63,294 nt of DNA from a virus: IMG/VR virus record IMGVR_UViG_3300032293_001130, positions 1 to 63,294 of that record. One strand, given 5' to 3'. The notes under the pieces are model-generated. The model was not told where the DNA came from and searched no databases. It saw nothing but the letters and a program-made list of their open reading frames with translations. The stretch's first letter is position 1. Each line of letters begins with the position of its first letter. A program made the translations under genes and the position numbers. Positions 52,942 through 61,546 of the stretch are shown piece after piece.

Positions 52942-54245
52942 GTATATTTACTCGTCACTTTTTCAAGACCCTCTTTTGCTGCAGGAATCTGTTTTGAGAA
53001 TGAATCGGAAACGAGTTCCACAATACTCTCAAAATCTCCCTTATCAGCACCAGAGAATTTATGGCAAATGGCAGAAACAAGATAATTGCCAGTGCGATAT
53101 TCATCTAATGTTTTTCCAGATTTATCAGCACCTTCAAATTTGGGAAACTCATACTTGACAACGTCACCTGCTCTTAAGAAAATATCACCAGGAATAATAA
53201 TGTTAATTTTTGTATTGTGCATTGCCATCATGTGTAATGCACGATTCATCATCCACTTATCGCGATCGCTTTCTTTTTCTGATGCGGTATCATTTATTGC
53301 AATATTTGTTAAGAATAAAGAATCATAAGTTTGTGTTATAGGGACTTTGTCTAGATTTTTAAGTCCGTTAATTGGTTTAAATTTATTCAGAAGATTACCC
53401 TGTGCTTCTGCAATTTCTATTGAATAATTATTATACTTGAAGGACTGATTAAAGATATCAACGGATAATAACTTAGAGGCATAACCACCATGAGACATCA
53501 TCTTTAGAGTATCAAATTCACCTCTAATCTCAAATTTATCAATTGAATCTTTATTATTTGCAGGATCTTGCTCTACAGTCTTAATTTCGTATTTTAACGT
53601 TTTAAGTGGCTTTTGCTTAATTAATGTGTTATATGATTTAAACTGAAATGCATCGCGGTCTTCATAAAAGAAATAACAAAATTTCTTACTTGCGTCGTAG
53701 GAGCGTGATGCTGCCCACTGTATAACTTCAATCGGAGTCATTCCTGGAACGACTAAATCATATACACCAGAAGTGCCTTCTAATTTTCCAATCTTAGAAT
53801 CATCGACTTTTAATTCATTCTTAAGAATGTCTTTAATAATGTCGACAGTCTTTTGACTTTTATATGCCTTACTCACACGTTTTTGATTTGAGAACACGAG
53901 TTCTTCTGAGCAAAAATAAAGCGTAAAAATTTGCCCTGAGTCAGAGCCTGGTTTTCTTCCACCAGTTTTATATACTCTAAAGATTTTTTGAATAGGTTTT
54001 CCGAGCGATGGTTTATCAATAGAAAGTTTTAAATACTCGTTTCCGCAAAAATAAAAATTATTAAAGATGTCATGACCGTCTTGAAGTAGAATAGTTCCTG
54101 TCATTACAGGAGAATAGATGTCCTGGAATAATTGAATTTCCATGAATATCTTTCTTAAGTCAACAACCTGACCTCCCGAATTTATCAAATCCAGGATCTT
54201 TACATCAAAATTCTTAGAATTAGTTATACCAACGTCTTCAGCCAT
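52938..54245 (-). CDS. 27: Baseplate hub protein gp27-like
   Basis: A 435-residue hub protein resembling T4 gp27 (391 residues), which forms the trimeric ring that carries the gp5 spike and joins it to the tube. Typical elements are the N-terminal IFMEIQLFQDIYSPVMTGTIL barrel start, KIFRVYKTGGRK, VIQWAASRSYDASKKFCYFFYEDRDAFQFKS in the middle, and the C-terminal INIIIPGDIFLRAGDVVKYEFP barrel, as in the gpD/gp27 fold. It is four bases overlapped with gp5 and eight with gp53. Assignment rests on fold-like motifs and context. Confidence 0.8.
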   Translation of the reverse strand: MAEDVGITNSKNFDVKILDLINSGGQVVDLRKIFMEIQLFQDIYSPVMTGTILLQDGHDIFNNFYFCGNEYLKLSIDKPSLGKPIQKIFRVYKTGGRKPGSDSGQIFTLYFCSEELVFSNQKRVSKAYKSQKTVDIIKDILKNELKVDDSKIGKLEGTSGVYDLVVPGMTPIEVIQWAASRSYDASKKFCYFFYEDRDAFQFKSYNTLIKQKPLKTLKYEIKTVEQDPANNKDSIDKFEIRGEFDTLKMMSHGGYASKLLSVDIFNQSFKYNNYSIEIAEAQGNLLNKFKPINGLKNLDKVPITQTYDSLFLTNIAINDTASEKESDRDKWMMNRALHMMAMHNTKINIIIPGDIFLRAGDVVKYEFPKFEGADKSGKTLDEYRTGNYLVSAICHKFSGADKGDFESIVELVSDSFSKQIPAAKEGLEKVTSKYT

Positions 54246-54924
54246 TGCTCATCAACTGCTTAAATTCTTGCTCGACCTGAGCGACATACGCAGGGTCAAG
54301 AAGTTTAATTTTACGACGTTTTTCATTTTCATTAATTTCATACTGATAATTTGATACTGCCTTATTTCTTGTTACGATGGTTGCAACTTGATTATTCTCT
54401 AGTGTCTTTTGCTCTGTGCTTACAACTAATGATGTATCAGCAATTGATGGAACTGTTCTATCAACCAAAGTTCCAGTCACAAAATTGTATTCTTTGTCCG
54501 AGATGATAGAAGTTGTGACTGTTTGATAAAACTGCACGCCATTAAATGTGATGGTTGTTGTCACCTCTTGTTCGTAATGATGTATTTGTGTTTGCGCGGC
54601 GATCAAAGTCTGATCGTATTTGTTTTGAATATACTCATCTAAAACTTCTGTTTTAAGAGGAAAATCATAAGAAGGATTGATTAGTTTATTGAATAACAAT
54701 ACAAGCCATGATCTGTATGAGTCGCCATAAATTTTATGTGCGATAATCTCAGGTGAATCAGAATCTTGAACCTGATACTCAAAATACACAGATGAGTTAT
54801 TTGATACTTCTTTTAAAAACGTCGAACGAGCAAAGATGTTTGTAACGGCTTGCTGATTGATCGAGTTCTTGTCAAACGTGTAACTTATTTTCGGAAAATA
54901 ATTGAAATAACCTAGAGCAGCCAT
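54238..54924 (-). CDS. 53: Baseplate wedge protein gp53
   Basis: A 228-residue gp53-family protein (T4: 196). The beginning (GYFNYFPKISYTF) and the LysM-like motif SDSPEIIAHKIYGDSYRSWLVLLFN near residue 55, followed by NPSYDFPLK, are strongly characteristic. gp53 binds wedges side by side at the inner baseplate. A Thr/Val-rich insertion follows, and the C-terminus ends in a short basic helix. The start overlaps the gp48 stop by one base. Confidence 0.9.
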   Translation of the reverse strand: MAALGYFNYFPKISYTFDKNSINQQAVTNIFARSTFLKEVSNNSSVYFEYQVQDSDSPEIIAHKIYGDSYRSWLVLLFNKLINPSYDFPLKTEVLDEYIQNKYDQTLIAAQTQIHHYEQEVTTTITFNGVQFYQTVTTSIISDKEYNFVTGTLVDRTVPSIADTSLVVSTEQKTLENNQVATIVTRNKAVSNYQYEINENEKRRKIKLLDPAYVAQVEQEFKQLMSNG

Positions 54925-56120
54925 TAATAACCTTCCTCAATGCGACCCTTGTGCATAAGTTCGAGTTCTTTAAATCTTAATTGCATTGCAATGTCAACAG
55001 GCATACCGTCGTCGAACGTAGTCCATTGTCCTGCTGCAGCATAGTTTACATCAATACCAACTAAAACACACGAGGAAATTTTATGAATGTTTAGATTTTC
55101 TTTTCCATTATAGAAAAACTTAATATCAAACTCAGCAGGTGGAACAAAGAAGCGTCCAGAAGCACCTTTTAATAATTCTGGTGCTGAGTGAAACTTAAAT
55201 TCTTTGATAATTTTGCGAATTGCATCGGCTTCGGCTTGGCTTCTTGGTGACATCTTAAAATCAAATAGAAACTCACGATGACCTGTTTTTTGATAGAGAA
55301 CTTCTACTTGAGGATTTAACGCCAAACCTGCTGAGAATAAAAGTGCCTCTTTAATTCCACCACCAAACGCTCCAGACTTTTCAGCTAATGTTCCTGCAAG
55401 TTCAGCCATTGAACCTGCTCCAGCACCCTTTAGATCTGCTTTTGCACCAGAGCCAAATGTATCGCTAAAATAACCTTCAATAGAAGATCCAACGCCAGCC
55501 GCACCTTGACCAATGGCACCAACCATTCCGAGAGCGTCAGTCATAGAAACTTCACCATACTCGTGAACGATTTGTTGGTTTATCGTATCTGGCATATACA
55601 TTGAAATCGTAGACTTAATTCGTTTAGTCTTACGAGAAAGATCGATAGCACTTACAATTGAAGAACCAATAAGTCCGCCAACTGCACCACCGATAACTGC
55701 ACCACCCACTCCTGCGACTGGACCACCCAACTCACCAGCAATACTTCCCACAGCACCACCGATAGCGGCACCGAACATACCGCCTGTGCCTTCGGCAAAG
55801 AGTTGCCCCATTTTACTGTCGCTGATAATAGAATTACCAGATGAAATCTGAGCGAATCCTGCTGAGGCATCATTGGCACGATTTTGATTCGCAACAGGAC
55901 CTATTTCTGTTCTTTGCGAAACGTTATATTTGGATTTTTCTTGCACGTTTACATAGAAGGTTATGTAATGCAATCCCTCAAAATTATTAGTTCCAAGATT
56001 AATCGGATAGCGTAAATCGGTGGTAGAGAATGAATTTTTAGCAAGGGCAGCAAGTGGTCCCTTTGCCTCGTTTGGATCTAAACTTCTAGATACACTAGTG
56101 ATGCTTAATGGTGTTGACAT
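54924..56120 (-). CDS. 48: Baseplate-tail tube junction protein gp48
   Basis: A 398-residue gp48-family protein (T4: 364), which with gp54 starts the tail tube on the hub. Diagnostic C-terminal segments are FFVPPAEFDIKFFYNG, IHKISSCVLVGIDVNYA and the final MQLRFKELELMHKGRIEEGY. An unusual Gly/Ala/Val-rich glycine-zipper segment (residues ~108-158) could insert in or cross a membrane or pack inside the tube. Its ATG, with a GGAAC ribosome site, lies just 29 bases from the divergent gp4 start. Confidence 0.85.
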   Translation of the reverse strand: MSTPLSITSVSRSLDPNEAKGPLAALAKNSFSTTDLRYPINLGTNNFEGLHYITFYVNVQEKSKYNVSQRTEIGPVANQNRANDASAGFAQISSGNSIISDSKMGQLFAEGTGGMFGAAIGGAVGSIAGELGGPVAGVGGAVIGGAVGGLIGSSIVSAIDLSRKTKRIKSTISMYMPDTINQQIVHEYGEVSMTDALGMVGAIGQGAAGVGSSIEGYFSDTFGSGAKADLKGAGAGSMAELAGTLAEKSGAFGGGIKEALLFSAGLALNPQVEVLYQKTGHREFLFDFKMSPRSQAEADAIRKIIKEFKFHSAPELLKGASGRFFVPPAEFDIKFFYNGKENLNIHKISSCVLVGIDVNYAAAGQWTTFDDGMPVDIAMQLRFKELELMHKGRIEEGY

Positions 56121-56149
56121 TAATTGTTCCGAGAGGTCTAAATAAATCT

Positions 56150-56584
56150 ATGGCTTATTCAGGTAGATACAGTCCGAAAAATACCAATAAATATTTAGGT
56201 GATCCGACAAACATCTGGTACAGATCGTTGTGGGAGCGCCGAGTTATGGTGCACCTTGACTCTAACCCAAGTGTTATTCAGTGGTCTAACGAGGAAATCA
56301 TTATTCCATATTTATCGCCTGTAGATAATCGTTGGCATCGTTATTTTCCTGACTTTTTTGTGAAAGTACAGAATAGGATTGGTGTGGTTGAGTCTCTCAT
56401 CCTAGAGGTGAAACCTAAAAGCCAATCCGTTCCTCCACAGAAGAAGTCGAAGATTACACGAAGATACATCAATGAAGTGATGACTTGGGGCGTCAATGAA
56501 GCGAAATGGAAGGCTGCGACAGAGTATTGCAAGAATAAGCAATGGACTTTTAAAGTTATTACAGAGGAAGATCTCGGAATCTAA
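56150..56584 (+). CDS. 4: Head completion protein gp4 (TnsA-like nuclease fold)
   Basis: A 144-residue gp4 (also called gp50) protein (T4: 150), needed to finish filled heads before tail joining. It starts MAYSGRYSPKNTNKYLGD, the same pattern as T4 gp4, so the ATG at 56150 is chosen over one 42 bases upstream; a GAGAGG site lies before it. The TnsA-type acids can be read as Glu29 in LWER, Asp68 in YFPDFF and Glu86-x-Lys88 in ILEVKPK. It opens the only plus-strand operon and overlaps the next gene by one base (TAATG). Confidence 0.9.
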   Translation: MAYSGRYSPKNTNKYLGDPTNIWYRSLWERRVMVHLDSNPSVIQWSNEEIIIPYLSPVDNRWHRYFPDFFVKVQNRIGVVESLILEVKPKSQSVPPQKKSKITRRYINEVMTWGVNEAKWKAATEYCKNKQWTFKVITEEDLGI

Positions 56585-57132
56585 TGCCATCACTATTCGA
56601 TAAATTAAGTCGAGAAATGACCGCTGCTGGTATTCGACCACGAAGCGCAGAAGCCAGAACATGGCTTGGCAATAAACTAATGGCACTTCGAATGCCAGCC
56701 GATCGTTCGAATGTGCTAAATGACGCTAGAAGAATTTCTCCGAGAGCATTTATAGGTCGTATGTACACCTATCAGTACGACCCGAAACTTAAAGATGTTC
56801 TCCCAGTTTGGGATAAGTTTCCTCTAGTCATTCCCATAGAAATGTACCCAGACGGATTCTTAGGGTTAAACCTACATTATCTCGATCCATACAGTCGACT
56901 CGCTCTTTTAGATCGCTTGCACGATTTTATAAACAACGATAAATATGACGATACAACAAAGTTTCGTTTATCGTATGATTTGCTCGCGAAATCGCGCAGA
57001 TATAAAATGATTCAAGACTGTCTAAAAAGATATCTATTGAATCATATCGTTTCTTCTATGATTTACATTGAGCCGAATAATTGGGAAACTGCGATCTTCT
57101 TACCAACGCAAAAGATGGTGTATAAAAGGTAA
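56584..57132 (+). CDS. 2: DNA end protector-like protein (gp2-like)
   Basis: A 182-residue protein with MYTYQYDPKLKDVLPVWDKF, then PIEMYPDGFLGLNLHYLDPYSRLALLDRL, a segment I associate with the gp2 DNA end protector family of T4-like phages. In T4, gene 2 adjoins gene 4, as here, and gp2 binds the packaged DNA end to block RecBCD. T4 gp2 is longer (274). The N-terminal helical region is basic (DRSNVLNDARRISPRAFIG). The start overlaps gp4's stop and its stop overlaps gp54. Family memory rather than a search supports this call. Confidence 0.5.
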   Translation: MPSLFDKLSREMTAAGIRPRSAEARTWLGNKLMALRMPADRSNVLNDARRISPRAFIGRMYTYQYDPKLKDVLPVWDKFPLVIPIEMYPDGFLGLNLHYLDPYSRLALLDRLHDFINNDKYDDTTKFRLSYDLLAKSRRYKMIQDCLKRYLLNHIVSSMIYIEPNNWETAIFLPTQKMVYKR

Positions 57133-57953
57133 TGGCATTTAATGTAAACAAATTTATCGCGCACTTCGATTCTCACGCTGGATTTGCTAAATCATCGAAG
57201 TTCGACGTTCTAATCAATGTACCATCCGTTTTAATGGGTATGGCGACATCCGAACAATTATCGCTGCAGTGTGAAGCAGCAGAACTTCCAGGTTATACAC
57301 TTAACACGATTGAAAACAAAATCTTCGGAGCAGCGACGCCACTCGCAGGCACTCCTTCATTCGGAGATGTTTCGTTTACCTTTATCTGTGCTGGCGATCT
57401 TTGGGAAAAGAAGTTTTTCGATGCGTGGTTAAATTACATCATTCCAAAACAAACCTATCTTGTAAACTACAAGATGAACTATGTGACCGATATTGTAATT
57501 CGCCAATATAGCGAATTTATGCCAATGAATCCGCAAGAAAATGTACGAGAGGGTTCGTTAGAAAATGCAACTGATGGACTTCCTCCAGAACTTGTAAGCC
57601 AAACTCAATCCCTTGATGATCCGACAGCACGTAAGCCACATGTCAGTTATGCATGTACACTCATTAATGCATTCCCAGTTACAGTTAACGCATTAAATCT
57701 AAACTGGGGAACTGACGATATTCATCGATTAACAGTTGCATTTAAGTTCGATCGTTGGTTACCACTTGAAACAAATTCATTAGGTGATGTGACACCAGTA
57801 CAATCAGCACCAAATCTTGGTGATAATGAGCGCACATCGCAGTCACAAGGTTCATTAATTAATACGCCGATGGGACCAATGAGAACACGACCAACAAATG
57901 GTGCTGTTGATTCATTGTTGAGATCTCAACCAGCATTTGGAACAAGAATATAA
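57132..57953 (+). CDS. 54: Baseplate tail tube initiator gp54
   Basis: A 273-residue tube-like protein resembling T4 gp54 (320), which caps the hub together with gp48 to seed gp19 polymerisation. It shares the gp19 tube fold: FDVLINVPSVLMGMA, EAAELPGYTL, then the paired strands NLNWGTDDIHRLTVAFKFDRWL, closely like the C-terminal strands of gp19. The C-terminal ~45 residues are polar and disordered. It follows the gp2-like gene with a TAATG overlap. Confidence 0.85.
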   Translation: MAFNVNKFIAHFDSHAGFAKSSKFDVLINVPSVLMGMATSEQLSLQCEAAELPGYTLNTIENKIFGAATPLAGTPSFGDVSFTFICAGDLWEKKFFDAWLNYIIPKQTYLVNYKMNYVTDIVIRQYSEFMPMNPQENVREGSLENATDGLPPELVSQTQSLDDPTARKPHVSYACTLINAFPVTVNALNLNWGTDDIHRLTVAFKFDRWLPLETNSLGDVTPVQSAPNLGDNERTSQSQGSLINTPMGPMRTRPTNGAVDSLLRSQPAFGTRI

Positions 57954-57966
57954 CATGGAGTAAATT

Positions 57967-58692
57967 ATGGCATTACCGAAAATTAGTTATCCTACATTTG
58001 ATGTGCATTTGACATCACTGAATAAAAAGGTAAAGTTTCGACCGTTTCTAGTGAAAGAAGAAAAATTACTTTTGATGGCGAAGGAAGCTGAAGATCTTCC
58101 CTCGTTGCTTGATACCGTAAAGCAAATTATTAATAACTGCTGTCTTGACGAAAACATAGATATTGAGGATTTGCCATTATTTGATCTCGAGATGATCTTC
58201 ATTCACCTTCGACTTCGCTCAGTTGGAGAAACATTAGAACTTACATACAAGTGCGAGAATGTTGTCGAAAACGAGCGATGCGGAAACAGTATGGTGTTTG
58301 ACGTTGATCTGAATAAGGTTGAGGTTGTAGTTCCAGAAAATCATTCTAATAAAGTTATGATTTCTGAAAGTATTGGAATGGTACTCAAGTATCCTTCAAT
58401 CAATATCTCAACTTCTATTGCGAATAAAGTAGAAGGTTTAGAAAATATTTTAGATCTGATTTATGAACACTTAGATTATGTTTTTGATGAAGATTCGAAA
58501 TATGAGTCTGAAACGTTCACGAAAGAAGAGTTTTATGAGTTCTTGGGTTCTTTAAGTTTAGATCAACTTGAAGTGTTTAAGAATTTCTTTTCAACTCTAC
58601 CTTATGTGCAGACATCAAAAGAAGTTATATGTAACAAGTGTTCTTTTAACCATATGATCGTTGTAAAAGGAATCGACGATTTTTTCGGTTAA
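57967..58692 (+). CDS. 26: Baseplate hub assembly protein gp26
   Basis: A 241-residue protein of the T4 baseplate gp26 family (T4: 208). It has KVKFRPFLVKEEKLLLMAKE near the N-terminus, then CLDENIDIEDLPLFDLEMIFIHLRLRSVGE, which is the family core. Cys pairs (CENVVENERCGN and CNKCSFNH) look like a zinc site formed between two loops. It ends TAATG with the next small gene. Its placement immediately before the tape measure suggests a role as a tape measure chaperone or hub assembly factor, as proposed for gp26/gp51. Confidence 0.85.
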   Translation: MALPKISYPTFDVHLTSLNKKVKFRPFLVKEEKLLLMAKEAEDLPSLLDTVKQIINNCCLDENIDIEDLPLFDLEMIFIHLRLRSVGETLELTYKCENVVENERCGNSMVFDVDLNKVEVVVPENHSNKVMISESIGMVLKYPSINISTSIANKVEGLENILDLIYEHLDYVFDEDSKYESETFTKEEFYEFLGSLSLDQLEVFKNFFSTLPYVQTSKEVICNKCSFNHMIVVKGIDDFFG

Positions 58693-58922
58693 TGTTTGGT
58701 TATGACAATTTGGCGAATTATTTTAATTGTAACTTTGGCTTGATTCAGCACCATAAGTATTCATTGAGCGACATTGAGAATATGTTGCCGTGGGAACGTC
58801 AGACCTACGTGAACATGCTTATGAATTGGTTGAAAGAGGAAAAGGAAAGGATTAAGTTGCAAGAGTTGCAACGAAAATCTGATTTTGCAAAAGTTACACG
58901 AACGGCTAGAAAAAGAAGATGA
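58692..58922 (+). CDS. Small hub-assembly/tape-measure chaperone candidate (gp51 position)
   Basis: A 76-residue protein with SLSDIENMLPWERQTYVNMLMNWL, a PWER motif seen in small phage proteins that follow the gp26-type gene and precede the tape measure, analogous to tail assembly chaperones. The C-terminal half is a basic helix. Start and stop both overlap neighbours (TAATG and ATGA), so its amount is coupled to gp26 and the tape measure. It is much shorter than T4 gp51 (249), so the gp51 name is not applied. Function inferred. Confidence 0.55.
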   Translation: MFGYDNLANYFNCNFGLIQHHKYSLSDIENMLPWERQTYVNMLMNWLKEEKERIKLQELQRKSDFAKVTRTARKRR

Positions 58923-61495
58923 AGATAAAAACCGACGCAAAAAGTTTATCGGGGTTGACGAAAAAGAACCGCGAGAAACGTCGTACAAAACCGAAAGGGT
59001 CAGAAGAGGAAGTTCAAAACTTACTCGAGATGCAACGCGAAGCCGTCCAACAAAAAATGGGCGAGGCTGGTGGCGGCACCATAAGTCAAAGTGTTGGTGG
59101 TCTAAAAGGGCTACAAGAAGCATACAATCTTCAAGAAGAATATAAAGTCGCCAAGTCAGGCGTTCAATCACGCTATGGTAAGTTTGCAAAGGCATTCGGT
59201 CTTGCTGACGAGAAACAAGCGGCAATGATTGATAAACTTTTCGGCAAGAAAGTTCCTGAAGAGGAACTCAAGAAAATGCGCGAAAAGTATAAGATTAAAG
59301 ACGAGAAAGACGAGAAAGAAGAAACAAAAGAAAAGAAACCAAAGGTCAAAAAAGAGCAGTCTGAAAAATCTAAACAGCGTGATGAACAGATTACAAAGAT
59401 CTATGAGCTCTCTCAAAAGATAGAGGAGATCGTTGCTGGAATCAAATCATCAGTTGATGGTGTTGCGAATAAACTTCGCGCCAGCCCTGCGAAAGAAGCA
59501 CCGAAATCCAAAAAAGAAATGCGAAAACTTGAGAAACAAGCAGGTCTCAAGTATTCAAAAGAAGCAAGTAGATATCGAGACGAAAAAACTGGTAAGTTTG
59601 TAAGTAAAGAAACTGCTCGTCAGAGAATGAATATTGCTCCAACGGCTTCTGCAAGTAAGGTCCAAGCAAAATCTGCTGCGCCAATTGCTGGGGCAGCAGG
59701 TGCAGCAATGGCACCATCACCAACCGCAACTAAAGAAGTTGATGCCGATCTAAAAAGCCAAACATTAAAAGAAACCGAAGCACCAGAAGAAAAGAAAGAC
59801 GATACTGGCGAGAAACTTGATAAACTCACTAAAGACGTCAAGAAACTAGATGACGGCATTAATGATATTCTTGACATTTTCTCACTCAAGAGTTTTTATA
59901 AACTCATTGGTGGTGCAATCGGATTTGCTATTCCATTTCTAAAAGAAGCAATCGGATTCATTTGGAATATCGGCAGTAAAGGTGTTAAGTGGGTTATGGA
60001 AATCGTAACTCCAATGTGGGAAAAACTTAAACAGTTTTTAGCAGATGTTAGATTAGATATTCCAGAAATAATGGGTCCTGTTGAAGTTGATCTACCAGGA
60101 TTTGATCCATTTACACTTGGTCCAATTGGTGGTTTCACATTCGAACCATTTAAGTTTTTAAAGAAACCAGTTGAGGGTCCAGAACAAGTAACGCCAGTAT
60201 CAAAAGGAGAAGCCGAGAAGCGCAGAGAAGTAGCACCAGCACCAAGAGGTGGTGGCGGTGCGCCAGCACCAGCTCCAAGTGGTGGAGGTGGTGGCGGAGG
60301 CGGTGGTCAGTACGATCAATATCAAAATAAGGTCGTGCCAAGTGGTGGTGGCGGCGGTGGAGCTGCGACAGGTGGTGGAGGTGGTGCACCAGCATCTAGT
60401 GGTGGCGCTCCAACGGCTACTCCTTCTGGATCAAACATGCCAGGAGGTGCTGCACCAGCTGGTGGTGTCGGCGGCGCAGGTGGTAGTGTGATTGGTATTG
60501 TTAAGGGTGCTATGGCTGAATATGGACTTAAGAATCCATATACTCAAGCAGCGCTGCTCGCAAACATTGAAAAAGAATCTGGATTCAAACCAAAATCTGA
60601 AAATCTAAACTATACATCTATTGAAAGAATCAGAACAGTATTCACTCGACTTAAAAAGTATTCTGACGAAGAATTACAAGCAAAGGCAGTAAAAAACCCA
60701 GAGGGAATGGCTGAACTTGTTTATGGAATGAATGATAGAATTGGTCAAAGCATGGGAAACAATGAGCCTGGAGATGGATGGAAGTATCGCGGTCGTGGAT
60801 TCATTCAAATTACTGGCAAGAACAATTACGCCAGATATGGAAAAATGATTGGTGTAGATCTGATCGGCAATCCTGATCAAGCAAACGATCCATCAATTGC
60901 TGCTAAACTTGCTGCAGCATTCGTTATGACTGGTTTAAAAGGCAAACAAGATTTTCCAGATCAAAAATCAGCCAATCGTGCAGTCACTCAAACAATTGGT
61001 GGTGCTGGATTAGGTCTTGATAAAGGTTATGGTGCTGAGATTCTCGCCAAAGTTGACAAGTATTCAACAAAATATACACCTGCAGGTGGCACAGGTCAGC
61101 CATCACAAGGCGGTCCAATGTATGCTGCAGCAGGTGGTGTTGCCTCTGGTCCAAAGTCTGGTTATCCAGCAACGCTTCATGGCACTGAAGCCATCGTTCC
61201 ACTTGATGGTCAGTCATATCAGTCCAAGCAAGCAGTTACAGCAGTGAGTAAGGCAGTTTCTGGTGATCAACTATCACAACAAAGTGCAGATAATTCAGCA
61301 GCATCCAGTGCTCCAAGTGTTGTACCAGTACCAGTGCCATCTGGTGGTGGTCAAAAATCAGGATCGCAACCACCACAACCAAATAATGGTGGTGTTGTAA
61401 AAGCACAGCCTAGATTCGCTGATGACACTTTCAATAGAATCATATCAAACGATTTCGAACATCCAACATCGTTTACGTCAGTTTCTTTGGCATAA
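58919..61495 (+). CDS. 29: Tape measure/hub protein gp29-like with C-terminal GH19 lysozyme
   Basis: An 858-residue protein. The first ~320 residues are very basic and helical (coiled-coil KKEQSEKSKQRDEQITK). A hydrophobic segment (LIGGAIGFAIPFLKEAIGFIW, residues ~325-350) follows, then a Gly/Pro-rich linker (~442-524) and a GH19 chitinase-like lysozyme domain (~526-722) with IEKESGFKP bearing the catalytic Glu and YRGRGFIQITGKNNYARYG. The C-terminus has GYPATLHGTEAIVPLDG, a hallmark of tape measure tails. T4 gp29 has 590 residues and no such hydrolase. It probably determines tail length and digests peptidoglycan on injection. Confidence 0.85.
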   Translation: MKIKTDAKSLSGLTKKNREKRRTKPKGSEEEVQNLLEMQREAVQQKMGEAGGGTISQSVGGLKGLQEAYNLQEEYKVAKSGVQSRYGKFAKAFGLADEKQAAMIDKLFGKKVPEEELKKMREKYKIKDEKDEKEETKEKKPKVKKEQSEKSKQRDEQITKIYELSQKIEEIVAGIKSSVDGVANKLRASPAKEAPKSKKEMRKLEKQAGLKYSKEASRYRDEKTGKFVSKETARQRMNIAPTASASKVQAKSAAPIAGAAGAAMAPSPTATKEVDADLKSQTLKETEAPEEKKDDTGEKLDKLTKDVKKLDDGINDILDIFSLKSFYKLIGGAIGFAIPFLKEAIGFIWNIGSKGVKWVMEIVTPMWEKLKQFLADVRLDIPEIMGPVEVDLPGFDPFTLGPIGGFTFEPFKFLKKPVEGPEQVTPVSKGEAEKRREVAPAPRGGGGAPAPAPSGGGGGGGGGQYDQYQNKVVPSGGGGGGAATGGGGGAPASSGGAPTATPSGSNMPGGAAPAGGVGGAGGSVIGIVKGAMAEYGLKNPYTQAALLANIEKESGFKPKSENLNYTSIERIRTVFTRLKKYSDEELQAKAVKNPEGMAELVYGMNDRIGQSMGNNEPGDGWKYRGRGFIQITGKNNYARYGKMIGVDLIGNPDQANDPSIAAKLAAAFVMTGLKGKQDFPDQKSANRAVTQTIGGAGLGLDKGYGAEILAKVDKYSTKYTPAGGTGQPSQGGPMYAAAGGVASGPKSGYPATLHGTEAIVPLDGQSYQSKQAVTAVSKAVSGDQLSQQSADNSAASSAPSVVPVPVPSGGGQKSGSQPPQPNNGGVVKAQPRFADDTFNRIISNDFEHPTSFTSVSLA

Positions 61496-61518
61496 AAAAA
61501 GGGGGACAAAGTCCCCCT
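61494..61518 (-). terminator. Intrinsic terminator downstream of gp32
   Basis: A perfect 8-bp stem (AGGGGGAC / GTCCCCCT, 3-base loop) flanked by seven A on the plus-strand side. On the minus strand the hairpin is followed by TTTTTTT, a textbook rho-independent terminator for the gp32 transcript. The plus-strand tape measure transcript reads the same stem but without a T-run, so termination there may be weaker. It lies in the 51-base convergent gap, which contains no gene. Confidence 0.85.
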
Positions 61519-61546
61519 GAAAACATCTACGGTTTTCTAATCAAAA

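Noticed and set aside
56137-56144. TCTAAATA as a plus-strand late promoter for gp4
   Set aside because: It lies only 6 bases before the gp4 ATG and after its ribosome site, so transcription from it would lose the leader.
58692-58922. Programmed frameshift joining the small chaperone candidate to the tape measure, as in lambda gpG-T
   Set aside because: The genes overlap by a plain ATGA and each has its own start; no slippery heptamer with a clear downstream structure was seen.
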